From NCBI GenBank assembly GCA_051883415.1, contig JBJETR010000040.1:1-43914 (forward strand): a stretch of DNA of 43,914 bases, given 5' to 3'. The notes under the pieces are model-generated. The model was given only the letters and a program-made list of their open reading frames with translations. It was not told the DNA's origin and made no database searches. This stretch comes from HGM11368 sp051883415. Lineage in GTDB: Bacteria > Bacillota > Clostridia > Christensenellales > UBA3700. Both the position numbers and the translations under genes were made by a program. Below, piece after piece: positions 32,404-41,288 of the stretch; positions within the stretch are counted from its first letter, which is position 1, and every line of letters starts with the position of its first letter.

Positions 32404-33774
32404 GTGAAAAGAGTCGTCGAAGAAGAACTCAAGGCTTTGGCAAGTCTATTCCCTCCCGCAACGCCGTTGTATCTCGTGGGAGGTAGAGTGCGTGACTGCA
32501 TCGTGCGAGATATGGAATTGAGTCAAACCGACGCCGATATTTGTTCGGCTATTGCTTACGACGACTTTATAAAACTAGTGCTAACGGCGGGACTGCAGAT
32601 TGAGAGTTGTAGCGAAAAGCTCGGTACCGCATGGCTCAAGGGTAGAGAGGGTAGGTACGAATACGCTACCTTTCGCAAGGACAGCTACCCCGTATCAAAG
32701 GGCGACCACTTGCCTGAAAAAGTGGAATTCGTCACCGAGCTGGGGCTAGACTGCCTAAGACGTGACTTTAAATGCAACGCCTTGTATTACGATATAGCGT
32801 CACGTAATGTGATAGATCCGTTGAATGGCAAAAAGGATATAGACGAAGGGATTTTGTCCACCGTGCGTGATCCGAATTTGGTTTTTTGCGAGGACGGACT
32901 CAGAATCCTTAGACTTTTCCGCTTTTGCTCTACTCTGGGATTTGGGATACAAGAGGATACCTTGCAAGGTGCGATAAGGCACGCTAGCAACCTAAAGGAT
33001 ATCAAGTCGGAGAGAATTGCCGTCGAGATAAAGAGATTGTTGGAAGGGGACAACGCAGGGCATGCCGTGATAGGTACGGTAGAGTCGGGTGCAATGAAAT
33101 ACGTCCTGCAAAGAGTGGACGAGAGTTGCCAAATAAAAGACGGCGAAAGACTGTCCGTGGGCATAGATTATACGCCCGATAGGCTGAGGGTAGTAACGTT
33201 GCTGGTAAATCTTGTGGAGAATAATCGAGGTTGGTCGAGCAATGACAACTTAGAAGAAGGGTGTAAAAGCTCCGCGATAGAGCAAAACGAGTCGGGAAGG
33301 ACAGGACAGAGTAGCCTTGTCAAAGAGGCGGAGCAGTTGGCAAGCAAATGGAAAGAAACCTATCCGCAGAGCATGGAAAGGGGCTTGAAATTGGTAGACT
33401 TGACAAAAGGCGTAGTGGCGTGCAAGCACGCTGAAGGCTATGAAGACGTCAAGAGAATATCGGTAGATTATGCGGGCAATATAGACGACATATTGAGTGT
33501 GTTGCAAGCTATGAGCAAAGACGGCGACAAGAGCGCTATGCGGGCATACGATAGTCAAAACAATTGGCTAAAAACAGCTAGGGAAAGAGAAATTCCGCTC
33601 ACTGTCAAAAGCCTTGCAGTCAACGGTGAGGATATAAAACGATGCGGATATAGAGGAGCGGAAATCAAAGCCGTGCTGGAAAGATTGAGAGACCTATGCG
33701 TAACTAAAGAAATAACGGGAGCAAGAGAAGTTTTGCTATCAAAAGTCGAGGAGTGGAGAAGAAACAATGGATAA
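32404..33774 (+). CDS. cca: CCA-adding tRNA nucleotidyltransferase / poly(A) polymerase family
   Basis: This 456-residue class II nucleotidyltransferase has YLVGGRVRD (23-31), the catalytic DAD (43-45), RRDFKCNALYYD, IDPLNGKKDID, and the tRNA/NTP-binding EDGLRILRLFRFCSTLGF. It adds or repairs the 3' CCA of tRNAs. A poly(A) polymerase role is possible because the two are hard to separate by eye. It has a GTG start with GAGGA 6 nt upstream. The C-terminal half holds a low-complexity insert around residues 290-312. It overlaps rmuC by 8 bp. Confidence 0.9.
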   Translation: MKRVVEEELKALASLFPPATPLYLVGGRVRDCIVRDMELSQTDADICSAIAYDDFIKLVLTAGLQIESCSEKLGTAWLKGREGRYEYATFRKDSYPVSKGDHLPEKVEFVTELGLDCLRRDFKCNALYYDIASRNVIDPLNGKKDIDEGILSTVRDPNLVFCEDGLRILRLFRFCSTLGFGIQEDTLQGAIRHASNLKDIKSERIAVEIKRLLEGDNAGHAVIGTVESGAMKYVLQRVDESCQIKDGERLSVGIDYTPDRLRVVTLLVNLVENNRGWSSNDNLEEGCKSSAIEQNESGRTGQSSLVKEAEQLASKWKETYPQSMERGLKLVDLTKGVVACKHAEGYEDVKRISVDYAGNIDDILSVLQAMSKDGDKSAMRAYDSQNNWLKTAREREIPLTVKSLAVNGEDIKRCGYRGAEIKAVLERLRDLCVTKEITGAREVLLSKVEEWRRNNG

Positions 33775-35122
33775 AGTAAATCTGATATTGTCGATATTGT
33801 GCGCCTTGCTGTCGCTTGGCGTGATGATTGCATTCGTAGTAGTTTGCGTCAAAGACAAAAAGAAAGAGCAGAACGGTAGCGGATACGACGACGTGATAGA
33901 CGCCTTGGGCGAAGCCGTGGACATGGTCAAGGAAAATCAAGAAAATACCGCCAAAAACAGTAGAGAACATATCGTTAGCAATATCAATACCGCCAACAAT
34001 ACCCTCAACGCTTTGCTCAAAACTTATATGGATAACTTTGCAAGGCAGATTGACGATATCAATATCAATATGAGAAATTCGCTAAGCGAGATGAAGACCG
34101 AGCTCAAAGCCTCTCTCACCGAGATGAAGACCGAACTCAAACAAAGTATAGGCGAGCTAAAAACCGAAGTGGGCGAGAGTATGACGGGGCTTAGAAAAGA
34201 CAATGAGGCTCAGCTGGAAAAGATGAGAGAAACGGTGGACGAAAAGCTTTCCAGCACCTTGGAAAAGAGAGTCAACGCCGCCTTTGAAATGGTCAACAAT
34301 CGTCTAGACGCCGTGCAAAAGGGCTTTGGCGAGATGCAAAGTCTATCGGAGAAGGTGACCAGCCTCAACAAGTCGTTTAGCAATATCAAGACGAGAGGAA
34401 GTTGGGGAGAGGTGGCTCTCAATAGTTTGTTAGAACAAATGCTGGCTCCCGAACAGTATAAGGCACAGTTTAATATCAAAGGCAAAAACATGGTGGACTT
34501 TGCTATCGTTATGCCGGGACAAGCTGGAGATAAGGTTTATTTGCCCGTGGACGCCAAGTTCCCCGTTGAAGACTACAACCGCTTAGTTGACGCTACCGAA
34601 AGGGGCGATATGGCAGAGATAGAAAAGGAACGCAAGCAACTCAAATTGCGTATAAAAGAAGAGGCAAAATCCGTAAAAGAAAAGTATATTGTTCCGCCTA
34701 AGACTACCAACTTCGCAATTATATATTTGCCAAGCGAAGGACTGTATTCGGAGGTGGTTAAGGACAGCGAATTGTGCAACGAGTTGCAAGTCAATTATAA
34801 TATCACCGTATGCGGTCCCAGCACCATTGCCGCACTGCTCAACAGCCTACAAATGGGCTTTACCACACTCAAAATCCAAAAGAAGAGTGCCGAGGTGGTC
34901 AAACTGATGCTTGGATTTAAGAAAGACTTTGGCAAGTTTACCGAAGCCGTTGTCAAGGCGAGAGATAAGGCTAGCAGTACCGTCAAAGAGTTGGACGGTA
35001 TAGACAAGAGAACGGAGATTATCCAAAAGAAACTCGACAAAGTGGACGACCTTGCGGGAGAATACCTAGATAAGAGCCAAGATACCCCCGCAATAGACGG
35101 AGATACGACAGATGAAGTATGA
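33767..35122 (+). CDS. rmuC: RmuC-family DNA recombination protein
   Basis: This 451-residue protein has one N-terminal membrane segment (about 5-27), a long coiled coil (about 60-210) with a repeated EMKTELK-type unit (LSEMKTELKASLTEMKTELK), and the C-terminal RmuC domain with TRGSWGEVALNSLLEQML, LPVDAKFPVEDY and IIYLPSEGLYSEV. RmuC proteins limit DNA inversion at short repeats in E. coli and are thought to be nucleases; the mechanism is unsettled. Given how repeat-rich this genome is, such a role would fit, but that is speculation. It overlaps both neighbours. Confidence 0.93.
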   Translation: MDKVNLILSILCALLSLGVMIAFVVVCVKDKKKEQNGSGYDDVIDALGEAVDMVKENQENTAKNSREHIVSNINTANNTLNALLKTYMDNFARQIDDININMRNSLSEMKTELKASLTEMKTELKQSIGELKTEVGESMTGLRKDNEAQLEKMRETVDEKLSSTLEKRVNAAFEMVNNRLDAVQKGFGEMQSLSEKVTSLNKSFSNIKTRGSWGEVALNSLLEQMLAPEQYKAQFNIKGKNMVDFAIVMPGQAGDKVYLPVDAKFPVEDYNRLVDATERGDMAEIEKERKQLKLRIKEEAKSVKEKYIVPPKTTNFAIIYLPSEGLYSEVVKDSELCNELQVNYNITVCGPSTIAALLNSLQMGFTTLKIQKKSAEVVKLMLGFKKDFGKFTEAVVKARDKASSTVKELDGIDKRTEIIQKKLDKVDDLAGEYLDKSQDTPAIDGDTTDEV

Positions 35123-35927
35123 TTTGCATATACATTCCGTGTATAGCGACGGAACCGATACCCCTACCCAAATCGTGCAAAAAGCCAAAGAAAAGGGCTT
35201 GAAAGCTATTGCTTTGACCGACCACGATACTTTGGAGGGCTTGGCTGAATTGAAAAAAGTCGCTAAGGCTGAGGGCATTGAAACGGTGGACGGAGTGGAG
35301 TTGTCTACCTATTCTACCTCCGAAGTCCACATACTCGGCTACAACGTCGACGTCGAGAGTGATACTCTATTGACTGCTCTAGCCGACTTTGCCGCACGTA
35401 GAGAGGAAAGAATAAAGAACATATTGGTCAAGTTATCTAAGTATAATATCAATCTCGACTACGATAGCGTCGCCAGCGCTGCCGTGGGCGCGATTGGCAG
35501 AATGCACGTAGCAAAGGAATTGATAAATAAGGGCTACTGCGCCTCGGTGTACGAAGCCTTTGACAGATATCTAGGTGCAAACGGCGTGGCATATATTCCG
35601 TCTAAGAGAATTACTCCTATGGAGGGGGTAAAACTAATCAAACGCAGTAAGGGGTTGGCTGTGCTGGCACACCCGTTGAGATTCATCACGGCAGGCAGAT
35701 TTAACGACTTCGTGTACGGACTAAAGCCTTTTGGACTAGACGGCATTGAGGGGTATTATCCTACCCATGACGAAAAGACGATAAGGACGATACTCGAGAT
35801 AGCTAAGCAAAATCGCTTGATAGTGACGGGAGGCACAGACTACCACGGAGAAAATAAGAACGTGGAGCTTGGAAGCGTGGACGTAAGATTGGACGAAAAA
35901 ACTAAGAGAGTCTTGAAAATAAAATAA
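35112..35927 (+). CDS. PHP-domain phosphoesterase (TrpH/RNase AM-like)
   Basis: This 271-residue protein has the PHP metal motifs DLHIHSVYSDGTDTP (His6, His8), LTDHDTLEG (36-44), VDGVELST, GRMHVA, AVLAHPLR and GGTDYHG. These match the YciV/RNase AM group, which removes 5' nucleotides from RNA or hydrolyses 3',5'-bisphosphates. The length is normal. The start overlaps rmuC by 11 bp, so it is cotranscribed with tilS-hpt-cca-rmuC. Whether the substrate is RNA or a small nucleotide cannot be decided. Confidence 0.9.
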   Translation: MKYDLHIHSVYSDGTDTPTQIVQKAKEKGLKAIALTDHDTLEGLAELKKVAKAEGIETVDGVELSTYSTSEVHILGYNVDVESDTLLTALADFAARREERIKNILVKLSKYNINLDYDSVASAAVGAIGRMHVAKELINKGYCASVYEAFDRYLGANGVAYIPSKRITPMEGVKLIKRSKGLAVLAHPLRFITAGRFNDFVYGLKPFGLDGIEGYYPTHDEKTIRTILEIAKQNRLIVTGGTDYHGENKNVELGSVDVRLDEKTKRVLKIK

Positions 35928-35942
35928 ATAATTACTCATAAT
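35913..35942 (+). promoter_or_regulatory. promoter for the vanW-like gene, predicted leaderless start
   Basis: TTGAAA (35913-35918), 18 bp, CATAAT (35937-35942), with the GTG start codon beginning 7 nt after the -10. It overlaps the end of the PHP gene. Confidence 0.5.
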
Positions 35943-35948
35943 AGACTT

Positions 35949-36992
35949 GTGAGGCAACTAAGAAAATCGACAAGTCTAATAAAAATTGTAGCAGTCCTAT
36001 TGACGATAGGTCTGCTTTTTGTATTGCTATCGGTAGATTGGCGTATGCAAGTAATGCCTGACTCGTCAGAAGACAGACAAGGTGCCGTAGGTATCGACTT
36101 GGGAAAAATAGAGCAAGCTAAAGAGGGCAAAACATACTGCCTATGCCAACAAAATCTATTGGACGGTGTTGTCCGACATGTGGGCGTAGGCGCAAAATAT
36201 CAATGTAAAAAACTAGTGAAAATCGCCTTGGAGCAAGACGGAGAAATTGAGAGGTTGGTGGGTAATTTTAGCCCAAAAACTCAAAACATATCGACATTTT
36301 CTACTTCTTTTGCTACTTCTTCCGAGGGTAGAATACACAATATAACTTTGGCAACCGGCAACTTTAGCTGGTTGGTAATTAAGGCGGGCGAAAAACTAAG
36401 CTTTAACACTATCGTGGGAGCAAGAACGGAGCAGCGAGGATACGCCAACGCCAAGGTCATCTTGTGGGGTGAGTACGTGGACGGCGTAGGCGGTGGAGTA
36501 TGTCAAGTGTCCACTACGCTATACAACGCTTGGATAAGAGCGGGCTTGGGAACGGAACAAGTGGTCAATCACTCCTTGCCGTCGTCGTATTGCGAATTGA
36601 GCCAAGACGCCACCGTGAGCGAGTATACCGATATGATACTGCTCAACGACAGCGGCTACGACGTGGTGGTCAACGGCAAAGTAATAGACAAGACGGTAAC
36701 CTTTTGGATATACGGCGCGCCTACCGAATATACCTATAAGATAGAGAGTACTCTCTTGGAAGTTTTGCCACCCACCGCCCCCGAAGTGGTGTACAGTGCG
36801 ACGCTGGAGGGAATGGGCGAGATAAGAGAGGACGGAGAAGGGCAATACGTGGTGCTAAGGCAAGAGAAAAACGGATACCGCTCGCAAGCCGTTCGCAAAA
36901 AGTACAAAGGCGGAGTGGAAGTGGAAAGCAAATTGTTACGGGTAGACACTTATAAACCAAGCAGAGGAAAAATATGCGTCAAACGCCCGTAA
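35949..36992 (+). CDS. VanW-family membrane-anchored protein
   Basis: This 347-residue protein has one N-terminal membrane segment (about 11-28) and then an extracellular part. The VanW core is clear: AGEKLSFNTIVGARTEQRGY, then GGGVCQVSTTLYNAWIRAG and VVNHSLPSSY. The last 75 residues, with RQEKNGYRSQAVRKKY, look like a G5-type wall-binding domain. VanW proteins are found with vancomycin clusters and widely in Clostridia; the role is probably cell-wall related and is not resistance by itself. The GTG start has no ribosome site, so this start is less certain. Confidence 0.85.
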   Translation: MRQLRKSTSLIKIVAVLLTIGLLFVLLSVDWRMQVMPDSSEDRQGAVGIDLGKIEQAKEGKTYCLCQQNLLDGVVRHVGVGAKYQCKKLVKIALEQDGEIERLVGNFSPKTQNISTFSTSFATSSEGRIHNITLATGNFSWLVIKAGEKLSFNTIVGARTEQRGYANAKVILWGEYVDGVGGGVCQVSTTLYNAWIRAGLGTEQVVNHSLPSSYCELSQDATVSEYTDMILLNDSGYDVVVNGKVIDKTVTFWIYGAPTEYTYKIESTLLEVLPPTAPEVVYSATLEGMGEIREDGEGQYVVLRQEKNGYRSQAVRKKYKGGVEVESKLLRVDTYKPSRGKICVKRP

Positions 36993-37026
36993 ATGTATTG
37001 AAAAAACCTCGCGGGCGTGTTATAAT
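36983..37026 (+). promoter_or_regulatory. phosphohexomutase promoter inside an inverted repeat
   Basis: TTGAAA (36998-37003), 17 bp, TATAAT (37021-37026). ACGCCCG (36983-36989) and CGGGCGT (37012-37018) bracket the -35 box. The repeat may be an operator, or the hairpin of a weak terminator for the vanW-like gene whose stop is at 36990-36992. Confidence 0.65.
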
Positions 37027-37047
37027 CTTGATATTGAGGTGAAGGAT

Positions 37048-38790
37048 ATGAACTATCAAGAAAATTACAATTATTGGAAAAACAACGTTGAAGAAGCTTA
37101 TCAAGCCGAGATGCAATCTATTGGCGGTGACGAAAAGGAAATGAAGGAGAGATTTACTTTGCCACTCGCCTTTGGTACTGCCGGCATGCGTGGCACTATC
37201 GGTATGGGTATAAGCAATATGAACGTCTATACCGTGGCAAGAGCAAGCCTCGGTCTTGCTAAATACATACTAAGCCTTGGCAAGGAGCAAGCCGAAATGG
37301 GCGTAATCGTGTCTTATGATACTCGTAGAATGTCCTTTGAATTTGCCCTGACGACTGCAAGAGTGCTGGCAAAGTGCGGCGTAAAGGTAAGACTCTTCGA
37401 AAACGTTAGACCGGTACCGATGTGTTCTTTTGCAGTAAGACACTTGGGCTGTATTGCGGGCGTTATGATTACCGCAAGCCACAACCCGAAAGAGTACAAC
37501 GGATATAAAGTTTATGGCGACGACGGCGCTCAAATGTCGCCCGAGGCTACCAAGAAAGTGGTGGAATATATCGACCAAGCAGACTACTTCGGCATCGATT
37601 TGCAAGACGTCAAAACTACTTGCCACGACGATATCAAGGGTAAGGACAACTACGAGCTCGGCGAAAATATCACAGTGGTGGGCCTGGGCGTGGACAACGC
37701 TTATTACGACACTATTGAGAAGTTGGGACTGTCTGCCGACTCGGTAAAGAGAGTGGGTAAGGATATCAAAATCGTGTATAGCCCTATCCACGGCTCGGGT
37801 TGGATACCTGTGACGACGATACTTGCAAGAATGGGTATCGAGGTCAACGTGGTAGAGGAACAAAAGTATCCCGATACCGAGTTTAGAACGGTGAGCGTGC
37901 CTAATCCCGAGCAAAGCGAAGCTCTAAGCATGGGTATAAAGCTCGCCGACAAGCTGGGTAGCGATATCGTCATCGGCACCGATCCCGACTGCGACAGAAT
38001 GGGCGTGGCAGTGAGGGACGACCAAGGAAAATTCGTACTGCTCAACGGCAATCAAATAGGCGCAATGTTGATGAATTACATTTTGTCAAGACGTGAGGAG
38101 GAGGGCACTATGCCGTCCAATCCTGCCGTAGTTAAGACTATCGTGACGACAAGCCTTGCCGATAGAATCGCTCGTAGCTACGGTGTGAGAGTGTACGACG
38201 TGTTGACGGGCTTTAAGTTTATCGGAGAAAAGATTAAGGAGTGGGAGAGTAACGGAGAGAGTACCTTCTTGTTCGGCTATGAGGAGAGCTACGGATATCT
38301 CTCGGGTACTCACGCAAGAGATAAGGACGCCGTGGTGGCAAGCATGCTCTTTGCCGAAATGGTGTGCTACTACACCGACAAGGGCGTCAAGGTTTACGAC
38401 AAGCTCCAAGAGCTCTTTGGCAAGTTCGGCTACTTCGTAGAGAACAGCAAGTCGATTTTCTTCAAAGGACTCGACGGTATGCAAAATATGGCGGACATTA
38501 TGACTAAGTTCCGTCAAAGTCAGTTAAAAGAAATCGCCGGTAGTAAGGTGGTGAGCAAGACCGACCTCAACGTGGGCAAGAAGTATAACGCCGACGGCAC
38601 CGTCGAGGACGTAGACTTGCCTAAGACCAACGTGGTCAAGTGGGATTTGGGAGGCGACGAATGGGCGTGCGTAAGACCGAGCGGAACGGAACCGAAACTA
38701 AAGATTTACGTATCCACCAACGCAGACAACAAGCAAACCGCTAGAGAGAAAAACCAAAAGATTATGACGGCAATATCAGAGATGATTTGA
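37048..38790 (+). CDS. phosphoglucomutase/phosphomannomutase (PgcA type)
   Basis: This 580-residue alpha-D-phosphohexomutase has AFGTAGMRGTIG at the start, the phosphoserine loop ITASHNPKEYNGYKVY (Ser144), the metal loop GTDPDCDRMG, the sugar loop FGYEESYGYL and the phosphate loop RPSGTEPKLKIYVS. It interconverts hexose 1- and 6-phosphates, feeding glycogen or nucleotide-sugar synthesis such as that needed by the polysaccharide locus. The ATG at 37048 has a GAGGTGA site; the in-frame GTG at 37039 overlaps that site and is rejected. It is monocistronic with its own promoter and terminator. Confidence 0.95.
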   Translation: MNYQENYNYWKNNVEEAYQAEMQSIGGDEKEMKERFTLPLAFGTAGMRGTIGMGISNMNVYTVARASLGLAKYILSLGKEQAEMGVIVSYDTRRMSFEFALTTARVLAKCGVKVRLFENVRPVPMCSFAVRHLGCIAGVMITASHNPKEYNGYKVYGDDGAQMSPEATKKVVEYIDQADYFGIDLQDVKTTCHDDIKGKDNYELGENITVVGLGVDNAYYDTIEKLGLSADSVKRVGKDIKIVYSPIHGSGWIPVTTILARMGIEVNVVEEQKYPDTEFRTVSVPNPEQSEALSMGIKLADKLGSDIVIGTDPDCDRMGVAVRDDQGKFVLLNGNQIGAMLMNYILSRREEEGTMPSNPAVVKTIVTTSLADRIARSYGVRVYDVLTGFKFIGEKIKEWESNGESTFLFGYEESYGYLSGTHARDKDAVVASMLFAEMVCYYTDKGVKVYDKLQELFGKFGYFVENSKSIFFKGLDGMQNMADIMTKFRQSQLKEIAGSKVVSKTDLNVGKKYNADGTVEDVDLPKTNVVKWDLGGDEWACVRPSGTEPKLKIYVSTNADNKQTAREKNQKIMTAISEMI

Positions 38791-38792
38791 TG

Positions 38793-38821
38793 AAAAAGAC
38801 CGAACGTCGTTCGGTCTTTTT
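38793..38821 (+). terminator. intrinsic terminator after the phosphohexomutase gene
   Basis: AAAAAGACCGAACG and CGTTCGGTCTTTTT form a perfect 14-bp inverted repeat around a single T; in RNA the loop would be about 7 nt. It begins 2 bp after the stop codon. Confidence 0.9.
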
Positions 38822-38876
38822 GTTAGGGAAGGGAAAAGATATAGGTCTTTGCCCTATTATGGGACTTGGTCAAAAT

Positions 38877-38898
38877 AGTCGATACGTATCGACTTTTT
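38877..38898. terminator. palindromic terminator (TCGATACGTATCGA family)
   Basis: AGTCGATACGTATCGACT (38877-38894) is a perfect 18-bp palindrome followed on the plus strand by TTTT. It touches the stop codon of the minus-strand ferritin-like gene and probably ends that transcript. Confidence 0.75.
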
Positions 38899-39406
38899 AG
38901 TCTTCCATAGGCTCTTGAGTCAGTGTGCTGAGCAAGTCTTGGAATATGGAGATATGCAACTCTTCGTCCATGATTATGCGGGAGATGAGGTCCTTGAGCG
39001 AAGGATTGGATACGCAGTTGATTGTGCGACGATATTTGGCGATTGCTTGCCGTTCGGCTTCGATATTGGCACGCAATATAGAGGCGGGATTTTTGATATA
39101 ATTGACGTTGCTACCCGACCAAAAACACGTGCTTCCCGCAATGATAGGATCGCCTCCTGCCATTACGATTGCTTCACCGAGAAGTTCGTGGTGGTGCATC
39201 TCCGTAATGGCAATGCCCATGAGTGCATCGCCTATCTCGGGATACTGTGTGTCTAATATGTAGTGTTGGTATACGTACTGCATAACCGCCGTGGTTTCGC
39301 CCTTGCGACCACCGTAGTCGTCTACAAGACAGCGGACTTCTTTGGGAGATAGATAGCCCGTAAGCTCGGGATATGGTAGTGATAATGCGTATTGTTCGGT
39401 ATTCAT
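38897..39406 (-). CDS. ferritin-like diiron protein
   Basis: This 169-residue protein is all-helical by pattern and carries the four-helix-bundle metal ligands of ferritin-like proteins: KGETTAVMQYVYQHY, ITEMHHHELLGEAI, NIEAERQAIAKYRR and IMDEELHISIF. The E...EXXH spacing is that of rubrerythrin/ferritin-like oxidases, but there is no rubredoxin domain. It probably handles iron or peroxide; kinship with the manganese-catalase-like spore-coat protein CotJC is also possible. AAAGGAG lies 6 nt before the ATG. It stands alone and converges with the phosphohexomutase gene. Confidence 0.75.
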   Translation of the reverse strand: MNTEQYALSLPYPELTGYLSPKEVRCLVDDYGGRKGETTAVMQYVYQHYILDTQYPEIGDALMGIAITEMHHHELLGEAIVMAGGDPIIAGSTCFWSGSNVNYIKNPASILRANIEAERQAIAKYRRTINCVSNPSLKDLISRIIMDEELHISIFQDLLSTLTQEPMED

Positions 39407-39468
39407 AATATGCTCCTTTGATTGGTCTAAGGCATAATATTCAAGTGTTGCGTTTTTTGCTACTATTT

Positions 39469-39681
39469 GACGGCGGATATGCGTCGATAGAATTTCATAG
39501 ACAACCCTTCCACCGCTACCGCGGTTTTTCTTACGGCATAGGTACGAGTTAGGCGAGGAGAACGAGGATTGGGCGACAGGAGCGTACTATGCGTACGTGA
39601 CTGAGCACAACCGCAAGTTCGACAAAGCATAATGATGTAGATATGCCGTAAGACACCCTTCCCGAACACAGGAGGACGGCT
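39469..39681 (+). repeat. composite repeat: R3 interrupted by E element (E8)
   Basis: After an E fragment (39469-39490) comes an R3 left half (from 39499), then E at 39530-39652 with perfect 11-bp terminal arms CTTACGGCATA / TATGCCGTAAG and apical arms CGTAC (39583-39587) / GTACG (39593-39597), then the right R3 half ending GGACGGCTTTTT. Its arms differ from E1 and E6 at paired positions. Confidence 0.8.
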
Positions 39682-39689
39682 TTTTATAT

Positions 39690-40085
39690 GGATTGAGATT
39701 GCCACGCTTCGGCACAAGTGCCTACTGCTTTGCTAACGCAAAACGTACACAACGCAATGACATAACATTTGAGATTGCCACATTCGCTTTGCTCATTCGC
39801 AATGACAAAGTAAGGCAATCCCTCCGTCTTGCCGTTAGGCAAGCCACCTCCCTTTGCACAAAGGAGGCATTCTATATGGATTGAGATTGCCACACTTCGT
39901 CTTTGCTAACGCAAAATGCACGCAACGCAATGACATAAAGCGGTTGAGATTGCCACACTTCGTTCGCAATGACATAAAGCGGTTGAGATTGCCACGCTTC
40001 GTTCGCAATGACATAAAGCGGTGGAGATTGCCACGCTTCGTTCGCAATGACATAAAGCTGAGATTGCCAAAGCATCGGGCGCAAT
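39690..40085. repeat. R1/R2 repeats including a 39-bp tandem array (39883-40085)
   Basis: After R1 hairpins and one R2 (about 39812-39869), the R1 unit GAGATTGCCACRCTTCGTTC..GCAATGACATAAAGCGG is repeated head to tail, with unit starts at 39946, 39985, 40024 and 40060 and an expanded copy at 39883. All units are near-identical and there are no unique spacers, so this is not a CRISPR array. Confidence 0.8.
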
Positions 40086-40199
40086 GGCAAACATGGGAAT
40101 TGCGGGCAAAGTTACCTCTTTGTAAGGATTTGAAAACACACAAAACTGTGCTTTGGGGAATGAAAAGCTATAAAAAAGCCAAAAATTGATAAAAAACAG

Positions 40200-40228
40200 T
40201 TGAAATTTGATAATCGGTATGCTATGAT
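40200..40228 (+). promoter_or_regulatory. secG promoter
   Basis: TTGAAA (40200-40205), 17 bp, TATGAT (40223-40228) with an extended -10 TG at 40220-40221. It lies 20 bp before the GGAGG ribosome site. Confidence 0.75.
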
Positions 40229-40262
40229 ATGTTAGCAATCAAAAAATGGAGGATTGTTATTG

Positions 40263-40559
40263 ATGAACTTTATGTACATGCTCTCGGCTGCATTGATACC
40301 GGCAGAAGTAACCAACTGGTTGCGTCCAACTCTTCAAATTCTTATGACTTTGGTGAGTGTGGCTGCTATCGTAATAGTTTTGATGCAAAAGGGTACTAAC
40401 GATAATATTGGCGTAATTGGCGGTCAGGAAACCGAAACTTATGCGGGCAAGAATAAGGCAAAATCTAAAGAAAGTATACTCAAAAAGCTCACCATAGTTA
40501 TGGGCGTTTTGTTCTTGGTGCTTTCGGTATTGTTCTTTATCACTTATCTCGAAGCATAA
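40263..40559 (+). CDS. secG: preprotein translocase subunit SecG
   Basis: This protein of about 98 residues has two membrane segments and the SecG signature IVIVLMQKGTNDNIG with the GGQETETYAG loop between them. SecG assists SecYEG export. The GGAGG at 40248-40252 fits the ATG at 40263 (10 nt) or a TTG at 40260 (7 nt). The N-terminus is longer than usual (LSAALIPAEVTNWLRP). It is monocistronic with a good promoter and terminator, set between two repeat blocks. Confidence 0.9.
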   Translation: MNFMYMLSAALIPAEVTNWLRPTLQILMTLVSVAAIVIVLMQKGTNDNIGVIGGQETETYAGKNKAKSKESILKKLTIVMGVLFLVLSVLFFITYLEA

Positions 40560-40576
40560 CGAAATCAAAAATCGAG

Positions 40577-40609
40577 TTCCCTTGCTGCAATAGGCAAGGG
40601 AATTTTTTT
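40577..40609 (+). terminator. intrinsic terminator after secG
   Basis: TTCCCTTGC (40577-40585), 8-nt loop, GCAAGGGAA (40594-40602), then TTTTTTT. It begins 18 bp after the secG stop. Confidence 0.9.
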
Positions 40610-40634
40610 GACCTAATTTGAAGGGTTAGAGAAT

Positions 40635-41165
40635 AGAGATTGACAATGCACCGAGTGCAATGACATAACATTTGAGATTGCCACATTCGCTTTGCTCATT
40701 CGCAATGACAAAGTAAGGCAATCCCTCCTCTTGCCTTTCGGCAAGCCACCTCCCTTTGCACATAGGAGCCTTTTTAAGCGGTGGAGATTGCCACGTCACT
40801 CCGTTCCTCGCAATGACATATGGATTGAGATTGCCACGGCTAAAGCCTTTGCTAACGCAAAATGTACACAGTGCAATGACATAAAGCGGTGGAGATTGCC
40901 ACGTCACTCCGTTCCTCGCAATGACATATGGATTGAGATTGCCACACTTCGTCTTTGCTAACGCAAAATGCACGCAACGCAATGACATAAAGCGGTGGAG
41001 ATTGCCACGTCACTCCGTTCCTCGCAATGAAAAGGATATTATCGCAATGACATAGGACGGCTTTTTATTAGGATAGAGATTCCTACGCTCGCTTTGCTCG
41101 CTCTGAATGACAACACTGCTTGGTCTACGCTATATCGCAATGACATAACATTTGAGTTTGCCATG
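40635..41165. repeat. R1/R2 repeat block upstream of smpB
   Basis: About eight R1 hairpins and one R2 element (about 40719-40771). The R1 variant with GCCACGTCACTCCGTTCCTC occurs at about 40790, 40896 and 41004. The last part repeats the CTCGCTTTGCTCGCTCTGAA and CTTGGTCTACGCT segments seen at 19.9-20.2 kb. No gene is supported. Confidence 0.75.
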
Positions 41166-41252
41166 GCAAGAGTATGTATTGCAGTCGCTTTGAGCCGACA
41201 ACCCAACAGACGAGTCAAATTGGACGGCACTATAGCTAAATTAAAATAACTA

Positions 41253-41281
41253 TATACAAAATAAAAGAAAGAGTGTATAAT
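41253..41281 (+). promoter_or_regulatory. smpB promoter, predicted leaderless start
   Basis: TATACA (41253-41258, weak -35), 17 bp, TATAAT (41276-41281). The ATG at 41289 begins 8 nt after the -10 and no Shine-Dalgarno sequence lies between. Confidence 0.6.
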
Positions 41282-41288
41282 AATAAAG

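Noticed and set aside
35949..36992. Vancomycin-resistance gene
   Set aside because: VanW-family proteins are widespread in Clostridia without resistance operons; no vanA/B ligase, vanH, vanX or VanRS system is nearby.
39883..40085. CRISPR-like regular repeat array
   Set aside because: The whole 39-bp unit is conserved, there are no unique spacers, no cas genes are nearby, and the same unit is scattered across all intergenic gaps.
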